Source: Vicingaceae bacterium (GTDB lineage: Bacteria > Bacteroidota > Bacteroidia > Flavobacteriales_E > Vicingaceae). From it: 64,000 bases of DNA. The position numbers and the translations under genes are program-made. Under the pieces are notes generated by a model. It had not been told where the DNA came from. It did not search any database and was given only the letters and a program-made list of their open reading frames with translations. The DNA is taken from contig BPHE01000006.1 of the NCBI GenBank assembly GCA_026003395.1, positions 1 through 64,000 on the forward strand, read 5' to 3'. Below, one piece after another: positions 1-8,484 of the stretch. Numbering within the stretch: the first letter of the stretch is position 1; each line of letters starts with the position of its first letter.

Positions 1-23
1 AATAAAAGTCAAATGAATGGTTT

Positions 24-809
24 ATGAAAATGAGATTTATATTCTTGTTCATCATATTTATAACATCTCCCGGATTTGTTAATTCACAAGAAAACAACCT
101 TGATAAATATATTCCACAATCTAATAAAGCGAAGGAATACTATAATAATGAAGAAATGCCTGTTAATATTATGTCGAAGAAAAACTACATATTTTCTGAT
201 TTGTTATTACTCAGGGGCATTGCGTCCATATCTTATGACAGACTTATTTCTAATAGGTTAATTATTGGCATGGGCATTGGTTCTGTATTATATAAGGATT
301 TGATGCTTTCTCTTTCTTTAGACATTATAAATATGGATAATTCCACAGGAAATACCATTGGTTTTACCTCATTATTTTCAAGAGGAGAATTTAATAAAGG
401 ATTAATTTATATTAATCCTAATATAAAATATATCATAGGAGATTATTATAATGACAGTTATAAATATGTTTCATTGGACTTCAGAAAATGGGGGTTTAAA
501 AGTAAATTGATAAACAATGAACCAGCTCCAGCAATATTCTTACCAAACAATACAATTGATTTTAATGTGTATTCTTTTAACTTCAAATATGGCTCAAGAG
601 TCCTGTTTAATAGTAAATCAAAATTAAATTTGTTTACAGATATTTACTCTGGAATAGGTGTTAAATTTTATAAATATTCCGAATTCCAATATTCTTATGA
701 ATACGATTCAATAATGAATACTTACTTTACTTACTACAGGAAATTAGAGGATTATAATATAGTACGACCATTTTTTTTATTTGGCTTTAGCTTAGGAGTT
801 GCTTTTTAA
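24..809 (+). CDS. Putative outer-membrane beta-barrel protein, unknown function
   Basis: The 261-residue product starts with a hydrophobic signal peptide ending near residue 22 (...FVNSQ), so it is exported. The rest alternates short polar and aromatic stretches in the manner of amphipathic beta strands, and the protein ends in phenylalanine (GVAF), as many outer-membrane barrels do. I do not recognise the family. It lies 19 bases upstream of another exported protein on the same strand, so the two may be cotranscribed. Both genes are noticeably richer in A+T, Asn, Ile and Lys codons than the core genes further right, which hints at different ancestry. The barrel assignment is an inference from composition only. 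Confidence 0.6.
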   Translation: MKMRFIFLFIIFITSPGFVNSQENNLDKYIPQSNKAKEYYNNEEMPVNIMSKKNYIFSDLLLLRGIASISYDRLISNRLIIGMGIGSVLYKDLMLSLSLDIINMDNSTGNTIGFTSLFSRGEFNKGLIYINPNIKYIIGDYYNDSYKYVSLDFRKWGFKSKLINNEPAPAIFLPNNTIDFNVYSFNFKYGSRVLFNSKSKLNLFTDIYSGIGVKFYKYSEFQYSYEYDSIMNTYFTYYRKLEDYNIVRPFFLFGFSLGVAF

Positions 810-828
810 TAATTAAAAATATACAATT

Positions 829-2427
829 ATGAAAAATTTTAGCAAATTTATTACCGGAATCATTGCATTACTAAATTTAAATTTTGGAAGCTCTCAAAAT
901 GCCTTAAATGTTCGTTTTTCTACCAAGGCGCCGAGAAAGATATCATACATTTCGACATTAGGAAGTTTTAAAGAAATTGGCAACTACTATGTAAATAATT
1001 ACATAAGTGTGACAAATAGTGCTTATTTATTCAAAATGCATAAAGAAAATTTGGAAGGTAATGAGATAAAATTAGATCATACGTTTATTGAAAAAACAAT
1101 ATATAAACAAACAAAAAAAATATTAAAATCGATAACTTATGGTAGTGCTCAATTTGTAGACGAAAACACCATCGAATGTGTTTATTCCTATATTGAAGAT
1201 GATAAATCAGGTGATAAAGTAAATTCAGTAGTAGTATTCAAACTAAATGACAAAAAAGAATGCATTTATTTCAAAAAATTATATAAATTACCTGTATTGG
1301 TAAATTTTATTGGGCTAAGAGGCAATATCCTGTCAGTAGTCCATAATCAAGATAAGTCAAAAATTTGTATTATAAACTCTATACCAAACAAAGATGGACA
1401 AATCTCTATTGATGTTCGTATTTTTGATACCAAAGATTACAATCTAATTGAAACAAAACAGGCAGAAATTCCTATCAAATTTAAAAATACTAATGTCAGC
1501 TTAATATCATTCAAAAGTTTAAGACAGAAAAAAAATTATTTATTATATACAAGTATAAGTCTACAAGATGAAAATAAAAAATGGAGAAAGGGATTTTTGA
1601 TTTTTAGTTTTAAAGAAAATGAAAACTTTTCTCCAAAAATATTATTTGTAGAAACGTCAGATGATGAATATGATGATGAATATGTTGATATATCATCAGG
1701 TAATATCTATTATAGACCCAACCCTAAAATCATAGCTCCAGATTTATCGAGTGAATTTAATGCATCTGTTTATGCCATTTTATATAAAAAAGTGAATAAC
1801 TCTAACGAAAAAGAAATTATTTTAAAACAAATTTATCTTGATTTTGAAAATGACAAAATACATGAACCTAGAATAATACCTTTAAATCATAACCAATCAT
1901 ACCCAAACAAATTTAACTATGTATATTTAAAATGCTTCAACTTAGATAAAGACAAAAGTATAGTTCTTTTTGAAGGTTATGTTGATAAATTCACATCTCC
2001 TCACTTTTCTATCTCTTTAGATCTAATCGAAAATGGGAAAATAAATAATCTTTTAAACTATAGTATTAATCCCAGAAATTACATTTCTCCCAAATTTTAT
2101 TTCATTAATGAATCTTTTGATAAATTTATTTTGCTACTTCCTATAGAAAAATATAAATCTTTAATGAAAAAACTGGCTATCAATAATTTCAAAAAACAAC
2201 CAACAAAACCGAAAAATACCGGTATTGAGGGTCTTGGATATTTTATTGTAGATACCAAAGGAGATTACAATTTCGAATTTTTTACAATGAAAAACCCTCA
2301 AAATAATAAAAATATTGATATAGAGTATGTTATGTATGTAACTAAGAATAATGATATAATTTTGGATAAAATATTGACTATTTCAAGTAATAAAAAGTAT
2401 ATTTCATTTATAGATATTTTAAAATAG
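829..2427 (+). CDS. Hypothetical exported protein
   Basis: A 532-residue protein with an N-terminal signal peptide (hydrophobic up to about residue 22, ...NFGSSQ). The remainder is rich in Lys, Asn, Ile and Tyr with no motif I can name; segments such as KIDFKKLYKLPVL-like strands and repeated 'KLYK/IIPN' turns could suggest beta-propeller or sandwich structure, but this is weak. An acidic patch (DDEYDDEYVD) occurs near residue 285. It follows the putative barrel protein by 19 bases and ends 37 bases before the convergent rpe gene. No function is assigned. Confidence 0.6.
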   Translation: MKNFSKFITGIIALLNLNFGSSQNALNVRFSTKAPRKISYISTLGSFKEIGNYYVNNYISVTNSAYLFKMHKENLEGNEIKLDHTFIEKTIYKQTKKILKSITYGSAQFVDENTIECVYSYIEDDKSGDKVNSVVVFKLNDKKECIYFKKLYKLPVLVNFIGLRGNILSVVHNQDKSKICIINSIPNKDGQISIDVRIFDTKDYNLIETKQAEIPIKFKNTNVSLISFKSLRQKKNYLLYTSISLQDENKKWRKGFLIFSFKENENFSPKILFVETSDDEYDDEYVDISSGNIYYRPNPKIIAPDLSSEFNASVYAILYKKVNNSNEKEIILKQIYLDFENDKIHEPRIIPLNHNQSYPNKFNYVYLKCFNLDKDKSIVLFEGYVDKFTSPHFSISLDLIENGKINNLLNYSINPRNYISPKFYFINESFDKFILLLPIEKYKSLMKKLAINNFKKQPTKPKNTGIEGLGYFIVDTKGDYNFEFFTMKNPQNNKNIDIEYVMYVTKNNDIILDKILTISSNKKYISFIDILK

Positions 2428-2464
2428 TTTTTTGAGTTATACTAAACAAATTGAACAAAATCAG

Positions 2465-3118
2465 TCAGAACTGTTTAAACTTCGCAATGACATCCAATAT
2501 TTTTTCCGGTTCGGATTGATTTAAGATAGCATTGCCGGCCACTAATATATCTGCGCCGGCTTTAATTACCTCTTTTGCATTCGACAAATTAATTCCACCA
2601 TCCACTTCGATCATTGTAGATAGATTGTTTTTATTGATTAGTGTTTTGAGTTGAGTTATTTTTTTCAACGTAGAAGTTATAAACGACTGTCCGCCAAAGC
2701 CGGGATTAACCGACATTATCAATACCCAATCGATCATTGGAAGAATTTCCTCTAAAACAGAAACCGGTGTGTGTGGATTGATGGCAACTCCGGCTTTCAT
2801 ATCCAAATCTTTTATGTTTTGAATGGTCCGGTGTAGATGTATGGCACCCTCCCAATGCACGGTGAGCCCATCTGCCCCGGCCTTTTTAAACCTATCTATA
2901 TAACGTCCCGGATCGTGAATCATTAAATGAACATCAAAAAATTTCTTTGTCAATGGGCGTAACGCTTCTATGACCGGAAATCCAAAGGATATATTTGGGA
3001 CAAACAGACCATCCATTACATCAATATGAATCCAATCACATGCACTTTTGTCCAATAATGCAACTTGTCGGCCCAGTTGTGTAAAATCAGCTGATAAAAT
3101 AGAAGGTGCAAGAATCAT
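2465..3118 (-). CDS. rpe: Ribulose-phosphate 3-epimerase
   Basis: Interconverts D-ribulose 5-phosphate and D-xylulose 5-phosphate in the pentose phosphate pathway (cytoplasm). The 217-residue length fits the family. Seen in the sequence: start LAPSILSADF; metal-binding and catalytic segment HIDVMDG (His31, Asp33); HLMI (His64); phosphate-binding SVNPGFGGQ at 136-144; second catalytic Asp173 in EVDGGI; and the C-terminal phosphate loop ILVAGNAI. All expected active-site residues are present. It lies 58 bases downstream of the sigma factor gene on the same strand and may be cotranscribed with it. Confidence 0.97.
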   Translation of the reverse strand: MILAPSILSADFTQLGRQVALLDKSACDWIHIDVMDGLFVPNISFGFPVIEALRPLTKKFFDVHLMIHDPGRYIDRFKKAGADGLTVHWEGAIHLHRTIQNIKDLDMKAGVAINPHTPVSVLEEILPMIDWVLIMSVNPGFGGQSFITSTLKKITQLKTLINKNNLSTMIEVDGGINLSNAKEVIKAGADILVAGNAILNQSEPEKILDVIAKFKQF

Positions 3119-3176
3119 GATTAATATTTTTTTGATTCTTGCAAAACTATCAAAAACTTAATTTCAAGCATCTATA

Positions 3177-4040
3177 TTAAAGATACATTCGGAGTTTTTT
3201 GCATTTAGCATGATATTTAATGCGTCTCAGGGCTTTTTCTTTTATCTGTCTGACTCTTTCTCTTGTCAGGTCAAACTTCATGGCGATTTCCTCGAGTGAA
3301 TGAGGAGTATATCCATTCAATCCATAAAACATTCGCAAAATCTCGGCTTCTCTGTGTGATAGTTCCGATAACAAATTATTCAAATCATGTCGCAAACTCT
3401 CCATGTGCATTTCTTTGGCGGGGTCCAAGTCCTGATGATTGGGTAGCAAATCCAATAATGTGCTGCTATCTTCATCATTGCTCACAGGTGCATCAATAGA
3501 CACATGTTTGCCATAGTTTTTCATTATACTCACCACCTCTGCCTCCGGTATGTCTAGAATCTCTGCAACCTCTGCAGGAGTTGGCTCTCTTTCAAACTGC
3601 TGCTCCAACTCCTGAAAAGTTCTCATGATTTTATTTAAGGAACCTATTTTGTTTAATGGCAATCTGACGATCCTCGCTTGCTCGGCTATGGCTTGCAAAA
3701 TCGATTGGCGGATCCACCAAACTGCATAAGAAATAAATTTAAATCCTCGTGTTTCGTCAAATCTTTGAGCAGCTTTTATCAAGCCCAGATTACCTTCATT
3801 GATAAGATCCGGCAATGTTAACCCCTGATTTTGATATTGTTTGGCCACCGAAATCACAAATCTTAAATTGGCTCTCACCAATTTATCCAAGGCATCTTGA
3901 TCCCCCAATTTGATTCGCCTTGCCAGTTCCACTTCTTCTTCTGCTGTGATTAATTCCTCTCTACTGATTTCCTGCAAATATTTTTCTACCGATACAGTAT
4001 CCCTGTTGGTTACTTGTTTTGAAATTTTTAGTTGTCTCAT
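3177..4040 (-). CDS. rpoD: Primary RNA polymerase sigma factor (RpoD/SigA), canonical copy
   Basis: The housekeeping sigma-70 subunit, which directs RNA polymerase to promoters. At 287 residues it has the short form typical of Bacteroidota, lacking most of region 1.1. Region 1.2 (VEKYLQEISREELIT), region 2 (RANLRFVISVAKQYQNQGL, DLINEGNLGLIKAAQRFD, FKFISYAVWWIRQSI), region 3 and region 4 (LTRERVRQIKEKALRRI) are all recognisable. The start MRQLKISKQVTNRD matches the conserved Bacteroidota N-terminus. The segment LPDLINEGNLGLIKAAQRFD and the RIVRLPLNKIGS linker are very close to the usual Bacteroidota RpoD, so I take this as the main copy; a divergent paralogue of identical length is at 54966-55829. 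Confidence 0.96.
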   Translation of the reverse strand: MRQLKISKQVTNRDTVSVEKYLQEISREELITAEEEVELARRIKLGDQDALDKLVRANLRFVISVAKQYQNQGLTLPDLINEGNLGLIKAAQRFDETRGFKFISYAVWWIRQSILQAIAEQARIVRLPLNKIGSLNKIMRTFQELEQQFEREPTPAEVAEILDIPEAEVVSIMKNYGKHVSIDAPVSNDEDSSTLLDLLPNHQDLDPAKEMHMESLRHDLNNLLSELSHREAEILRMFYGLNGYTPHSLEEIAMKFDLTRERVRQIKEKALRRIKYHAKCKKLRMYL

Positions 4041-4748
4041 AAACTTATTTTTTCTGCATTTTACGAATAAATGTTTTGAATGTTACATTTTCATTGACAA
4101 ATTTTAACATTTTATCCATACAATTCAAGTTTTTATCGAAAAACTTTTAAAAACATTTTGATTGTTGTGGCTTTATTAAAATTTTACTTTGTGTAATCAT
4201 AATGTAATGATATCAAAACAAAATATAAATAACATTGATCATTAATAAAATTTAAATTTTAAACATTTGAAAATCAATAAAAATTTCAATTTAACATAAG
4301 AATAATTAACGAGATCATTACATGAAACTGATCACAAAATATTTATCAAATAAGATATAAAAAAATTTTGATTTTATCATCTCATCCACAACTTGATTAA
4401 CTTTACATATTGATAAATGCGACAAATAAGGTATCAAAAGAGAACAATAAAAATGCTAGAAGCTTTATCAAACTCCTAACTATCATTTTTTATAGAATTA
4501 TTCAGTTATGCAGCAATGAGGAAGAATACTCTCCATAGAAATCTCCTATGAGTAACTATGAAACAATAAATATAAATTCAGTATGATTGGAAGCTTCGTC
4601 TTTGACTACGCTTCCAATCATACTGAATTTATACCCAAACGTTATTATTTAGAATCATCACCAATCAATTGATGACATGAAAAGTATATGTATCTATGCA
4701 AACAATCTTTAATTAAAAATAAAATTCTGAAATTATAAGGCGTTATTA
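4041..4748. other. Gene-poor AT-rich intergenic region
   Basis: About 700 bases between the start of rpoD and the end of the first tandem lipoprotein gene. I see no convincing coding frame, tRNA or terminator with a T-tract. It is extremely A+T rich and should contain the rpoD promoter in its left part, though I could not find a clear TAnnTTTG element there. The only striking structure is the long perfect inverted repeat at 4571-4633, listed separately. Confidence 0.6.
4571..4633. repeat. Perfect 24-bp inverted repeat (long hairpin)
   Basis: Positions 4571-4594 (TATAAATTCAGTATGATTGG followed by AAGC) are exactly complementary to 4610-4633, separated by a 15-base loop. It lies about 115 bases past the stop of the minus-strand lipoprotein gene ending at 4749. 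It could serve as a terminator or 3' stabiliser for that transcript, but there is no clean run of T on either side, and the stem is longer than most intrinsic terminators. A small palindromic mobile element is an alternative. Confidence 0.85.
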
Positions 4749-5351
4749 TTATGATTGTGCTATATAAAATAACCAATATATAAAGTTATAAATTGAAAGT
4801 ATAAAAAAAATCAAACCAATGAATGCAAATGGTAAGAAATATACAGCAAGAAATAAAAAAAAGAAAGTAAGGATAAAAAAAATCAATGCTCTTTTCAAAT
4901 GTTTTTGAATGTATATAAATGAATTTTTACTTTCTTTTTTTATAAGATTTTTAATCTCCTTTCGAAGGTCTTTGACAGTCTCTTTTTGTTGCTTTAACTC
5001 TCTTTTGGTAACCGGGTTTGACTGTCCTTCAAAAACATTAGTTATTAGTTTATCTTCCTGATTATTTTCATTGCTTGAAATAACTTTTTTCGTTTCGCCC
5101 ACCTGTGCCATTACATGATTTGTTTCCTCTCTCATGTTGAGTTCTTCAGAATTACCTTCATTAACCAAAAGTTGATCATCATTTTTTTGAATAGCTGACT
5201 TTGGGCTATAATGCTCATCAATTTTTTTTGATTTTTTGGCAATTTGCTTGTGCCATTCGACATAATATCCACTCATGTACTGCCTTTTTTGAATCGTACA
5301 TGAGCCTAAGCTAACTAAAGCAAGAAAACCTAAAAATAATTTTTTGTTCAT
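4749..5351 (-). CDS. Tandem paralogous lipoprotein, copy 1
   Basis: A 200-residue predicted lipoprotein. The N-terminus has a lipobox (LVSLGSC) with Cys at residue 18, followed by TIQKRQYMSGYYVEWHK, a motif shared by all three neighbours and resembling an N-terminal motif seen in other Bacteroidota lipoproteins. A charged, helical middle region rich in Lys, Glu and Gln (about 35-145) probably forms a coiled coil. The C-terminal 50 residues are strongly hydrophobic, with two likely membrane helices. The middle part is almost identical to copy 2 at the DNA level, whereas the C-terminal membrane part is unrelated in detail. Function unknown. Confidence 0.8.
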   Translation of the reverse strand: MNKKLFLGFLALVSLGSCTIQKRQYMSGYYVEWHKQIAKKSKKIDEHYSPKSAIQKNDDQLLVNEGNSEELNMREETNHVMAQVGETKKVISSNENNQEDKLITNVFEGQSNPVTKRELKQQKETVKDLRKEIKNLIKKESKNSFIYIQKHLKRALIFFILTFFFLFLAVYFLPFAFIGLIFFILSIYNFIYWLFYIAQS

Positions 5352-5511
5352 AGCACAACTTTTATTGAATTAATAAACAAATTAACAAACATAATTAAAC
5401 TTATTTTATCTTTAATTTATTGGGCATTTCCGGAAAATCATATCTTATAACAATATAAAATATTTATTCTACCGGTTTATTTAACTTCTGTAATCAAAAT
5501 CAATTAAGATA

Positions 5512-6117
5512 TTAACTTGTTACTTCTTTAAACCATAAATATAAAAAGAAGACAGATGCCACAAAAAATAAATAAGAAAGGACAGATATTATGAATATTG
5601 ACATCGCTATACCAATGATCATACCAGCCAAACCAAAGATGAATGATAGTATAGATAACCGCAGATATAACTTCTCCTGGTCTGCTCCCTTTTTCCTTTC
5701 GTTTTTTATCAGATTTTTAATCTCCTTTCGAAAGTCTTTAACAGTCTCTTTTTGTTGCTTTAACTCTCTTTTGGTAACCGGGTTTGACTGTTCTTCAAAA
5801 ACATTAGTTATTAGTTTATCTTTCTGATTTTTTTCATTGCTTGAAATAACTTTTTTCGTTTCGCCCACCTGTGCCATTACATGATTTGTTTCCTCTCTCA
5901 TGTTGAGTTCTTCAGAATTACCTTCATTAACCAAAAGTTGATCATCATTTTTTTGAATAGCTGACTTTGGGCTATAATGCTCATCAATTTTTTTTGATTT
6001 TTTGGCAATTTGCTTGTGCCATTCGACATGATATCCACTCATGTACTGCCTTTTTTGAATCGTACATGAGCCTAAGGCGACTACTGCAATTAAACCTAAT
6101 AATAATTTTTTGTTCAT
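5512..6117 (-). CDS. Tandem paralogous lipoprotein, copy 2 (mosaic)
   Basis: A 201-residue lipoprotein; an in-frame upstream start exists at 6180, but the ATG at 6117 places MNKKLLLG and the lipobox (VVALGSC) in the same position as in the two neighbours, so I use that. Residues after the Cys (TIQKRQYMSGYHVEWHK) and the Lys/Glu-rich middle are nearly identical to copy 1. The signal-peptide segment is instead identical at the DNA level to copy 3 (compare 6074-6117 with 6814-6857). The C-terminus has two hydrophobic helices unlike copy 1. This patchwork is best explained by gene conversion between tandem copies. Confidence 0.8.
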   Translation of the reverse strand: MNKKLLLGLIAVVALGSCTIQKRQYMSGYHVEWHKQIAKKSKKIDEHYSPKSAIQKNDDQLLVNEGNSEELNMREETNHVMAQVGETKKVISSNEKNQKDKLITNVFEEQSNPVTKRELKQQKETVKDFRKEIKNLIKNERKKGADQEKLYLRLSILSFIFGLAGMIIGIAMSIFIISVLSYLFFVASVFFLYLWFKEVTS

Positions 6118-6257
6118 AATACTTTTTTTAAACAAAGTACAAATATAAATTCTTTTTAAAAAAAGAGAAATAAAAATCATTTTTATTACAATTCGAGATA
6201 TGAATTAAATCTCGGCATTTATATTAATCTTTCCATCAATTGAACTATCATTCTGAA

Positions 6258-6857
6258 TTATCCTAACTCTTCTACCAACCACAACAAAAAGAAAATAAAT
6301 GATGCCAAAAACAATAAATATGCAAGGTAAAAGAAGGGGAACAAGAAAAATCCAAAAAACCAAACTATCAATCCAATAGCAAATAATAATATCGCCGTTT
6401 TTAAATGTCTATGCAAAGAGCCGGCGTACTTTTTCTTTTCTTTTTTTATTTGCTTTTTAATCTCCTTTCTTATTTCTTTGGCTGTTTCTTTTTGTTGTTT
6501 TATCTGTTTTTTGGTTATCTGAATGGGCTGATCTTCAACAACATTAGTTTTTAAATTTTCTTTCTGATTTTTTTCATTTCTTAAGTTGACTTTTTTCAAT
6601 TCGTCTTTCTGTGCCATTGCATGGTTTGTTTCCACCCCCACGTTGAGGTCCTCGGAATTGCCGTCATTTGTTACAAGTTGATCATTATTCTCTTGAATGG
6701 CTTGCTTTTGACTGTAACTTTCATCAACTTTTTTTGATTTTTTGGCAATTGGCTTATGCCATTCGACATGGTAACCACTCATGTATTGCCTTTTTTGAAT
6801 CGTACATGAACCTAAGGCGACTACTGCAATTAAACCTAATAATAATTTTTTGTTCAT
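6258..6857 (-). CDS. Tandem paralogous lipoprotein, copy 3
   Basis: A 199-residue lipoprotein with the same plan as the two copies downstream: signal peptide and lipobox (VVALGSC), TIQKRQYMSGYHVEWHK, a charged helical middle (here more diverged, with KKQIKQQKETAKEIRKEIKK), then a C-terminal hydrophobic region with two probable membrane helices. It is the first gene of the tandem set in transcription order and is divergent from the thioredoxin-domain gene starting at 7003; the promoter should lie in 6858-7002. No function is known to me. Confidence 0.8.
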   Translation of the reverse strand: MNKKLLLGLIAVVALGSCTIQKRQYMSGYHVEWHKPIAKKSKKVDESYSQKQAIQENNDQLVTNDGNSEDLNVGVETNHAMAQKDELKKVNLRNEKNQKENLKTNVVEDQPIQITKKQIKQQKETAKEIRKEIKKQIKKEKKKYAGSLHRHLKTAILLFAIGLIVWFFGFFLFPFFYLAYLLFLASFIFFLLWLVEELG

Positions 6858-6947
6858 AGCATAAATGTTTTAAAATTTCTCAACAAAAATAAATTTATTT
6901 TTTTCTTTGTAAAAATTGATATGCACTATTTTTTTACATTTTTTAAA

Positions 6948-6955
6948 TACCTTTG
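6948..6955 (+). promoter_or_regulatory. Candidate -7 promoter element
   Basis: TACCTTTG matches the Bacteroidota -7 consensus TAnnTTTG and lies 47 bases before the chosen ATG (7003) of the thioredoxin-domain gene. I do not see a clear -33 TTG at the usual spacing, so this is tentative. Confidence 0.4.
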
Positions 6956-7002
6956 GCAACATTGTTGGATCTATCGTTGTAGTTTTGAAAATTAAAATAA
7001 CT

Positions 7003-8484
7003 ATGAAAAAGCTGATATTTTCTTCGCTCTTCTACAGTTTAATTATATTTTCTTCCTTTGCACAAAAAAACGCCTATCGGCTTACCATTAAAATACCTCA
7101 GTATCAAAGTGGTGTGGTTTACATAGCGAATTATTTTGGCGACAAACAATATTATGCCGACACTGCTTATTTCAACAAAAAAGGCGAGGCTATTTTTTCC
7201 AAAAAAGAGCGACTGCCCGGTGGTATTTATCTTGCCGTTTTGCCCGAACGTAAATTTTTTGAATTTGTCTTTGTAGAACCGGAGTTTACCCTGCAAACCG
7301 ACACCAACGACCTTGTGGGAAAAATGGTTGTTAAAGGTTCGAAAGAAAATCAACTTTTTTTTGACTACGTAAGGTTTGTCAATCAAAAAAGTGCAGAAAT
7401 GAAACCGCTGCAAGATTCTCTATCCAAAACCCGCGAAAAAGGAGATGATGCCACCGCCGCTAAACTTGTCAAACAATTAGAAGCAATAGACAATGAAGTG
7501 AAAGCATACCGTCTCAAGCTCATGCAACAAAATCCGGATGCATGGTTGACCAAAATGTTCAAAGCTATGGCCGAACCTGAATTTCCGGATCATCTCAAAA
7601 ACCCTCAAACTAAGGAAGATTCTTTGGCACGTTACGAATATTTTAAAAATCACTTTTGGGATGATTTCGATTTTGCCGACAGCACCATGGTGCGTACCCC
7701 CATCTACCACAATAAATTAAAAAAGTTTTTTGAACAAATTCTTATTCAACACCCCGACACCATTATCAAATATGCCGATGCAATCATCGAAAAAACCCGT
7801 CCATCCAAAGACATGTTCAAATATACCGTCCATTTTATCACTTCCTCTGCCGAAAAATCAAAGATTATGGGCATGGAAGCCGTTTTTGTGCACATGGGCA
7901 AAAAATACTACCTCTCCGGAGATGCTTTCTGGATCAGCAAAGAAAATCTCGAGAAATTCAAAGAGAGAGTAGAAAAACTTGAACCTCTTTTAATCGGAAA
8001 AAAAGTTCACAATCTTTCCCTGGCAGACACTACCGGTGAGCGATTTTTTCGTCTTTACGATATCAAAGCCCCACTGACAATACTGATTTTCTGGGATCCT
8101 GATTGTGGTCATTGTAAAAAAGAAATTCCCTTGATTGCCGAAAAGTTCAATGAAAAATGGAAAAACCAAAATGTCAAAGTATATGCTGTCAGCAGCGATG
8201 GAGACGAAAAATGGAAAAAATTTATCAAAGAACACCATCTGGAAAACTTCATCAACGTTGCCGTGCCGGTCAGAGTGTATAAAGATCAATCATACACCAA
8301 CGAGATCGTGTTGAGTGGCGTTACAGACCTGAAAAGCTTAAATTATCACGACACTTTTGACATTTATTCTACTCCCGTCATTTATTTACTTGATGCCGAT
8401 AAAAAAATTATTGCCAAACGGCTCGATCACGAAACTCTTGAAAAAGTCATCGATCTTGAATTAAAAAAGCTACAAAAACAATGA
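7003..8484 (+). CDS. Thioredoxin-fold (TlpA/AhpC-TSA-like) periplasmic protein with N-terminal DUF4369-like domain
   Basis: A 493-residue exported protein. I prefer the ATG at 7003 over the longer frame from 6916 because it gives a clean signal peptide (MKKLIFSS...FSSFAQ). The N-terminal 100 residues resemble the DUF4369 beta domain common in Bacteroidota thiol reductases (YRLTIKIPQYQSGVVYIANY). A helical middle follows, and a thioredoxin-like domain from about residue 330 carries the redox motif CGHC (Cys368, Cys371) in WDPDCGHCKKEIP. A family role in periplasmic thiol-disulfide exchange is expected. The stop overlaps the ATG of the SCO1-like gene by 4 bases, suggesting coupled expression and a link to cytochrome oxidase copper-site assembly. 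Confidence 0.88.
   Translation: MKKLIFSSLFYSLIIFSSFAQKNAYRLTIKIPQYQSGVVYIANYFGDKQYYADTAYFNKKGEAIFSKKERLPGGIYLAVLPERKFFEFVFVEPEFTLQTDTNDLVGKMVVKGSKENQLFFDYVRFVNQKSAEMKPLQDSLSKTREKGDDATAAKLVKQLEAIDNEVKAYRLKLMQQNPDAWLTKMFKAMAEPEFPDHLKNPQTKEDSLARYEYFKNHFWDDFDFADSTMVRTPIYHNKLKKFFEQILIQHPDTIIKYADAIIEKTRPSKDMFKYTVHFITSSAEKSKIMGMEAVFVHMGKKYYLSGDAFWISKENLEKFKERVEKLEPLLIGKKVHNLSLADTTGERFFRLYDIKAPLTILIFWDPDCGHCKKEIPLIAEKFNEKWKNQNVKVYAVSSDGDEKWKKFIKEHHLENFINVAVPVRVYKDQSYTNEIVLSGVTDLKSLNYHDTFDIYSTPVIYLLDADKKIIAKRLDHETLEKVIDLELKKLQKQ

Noticed and set aside
6916-7002. Extended N-terminus of the TlpA-like protein
   Set aside because: The extension spoils the signal peptide and contains the probable promoter TACCTTTG.
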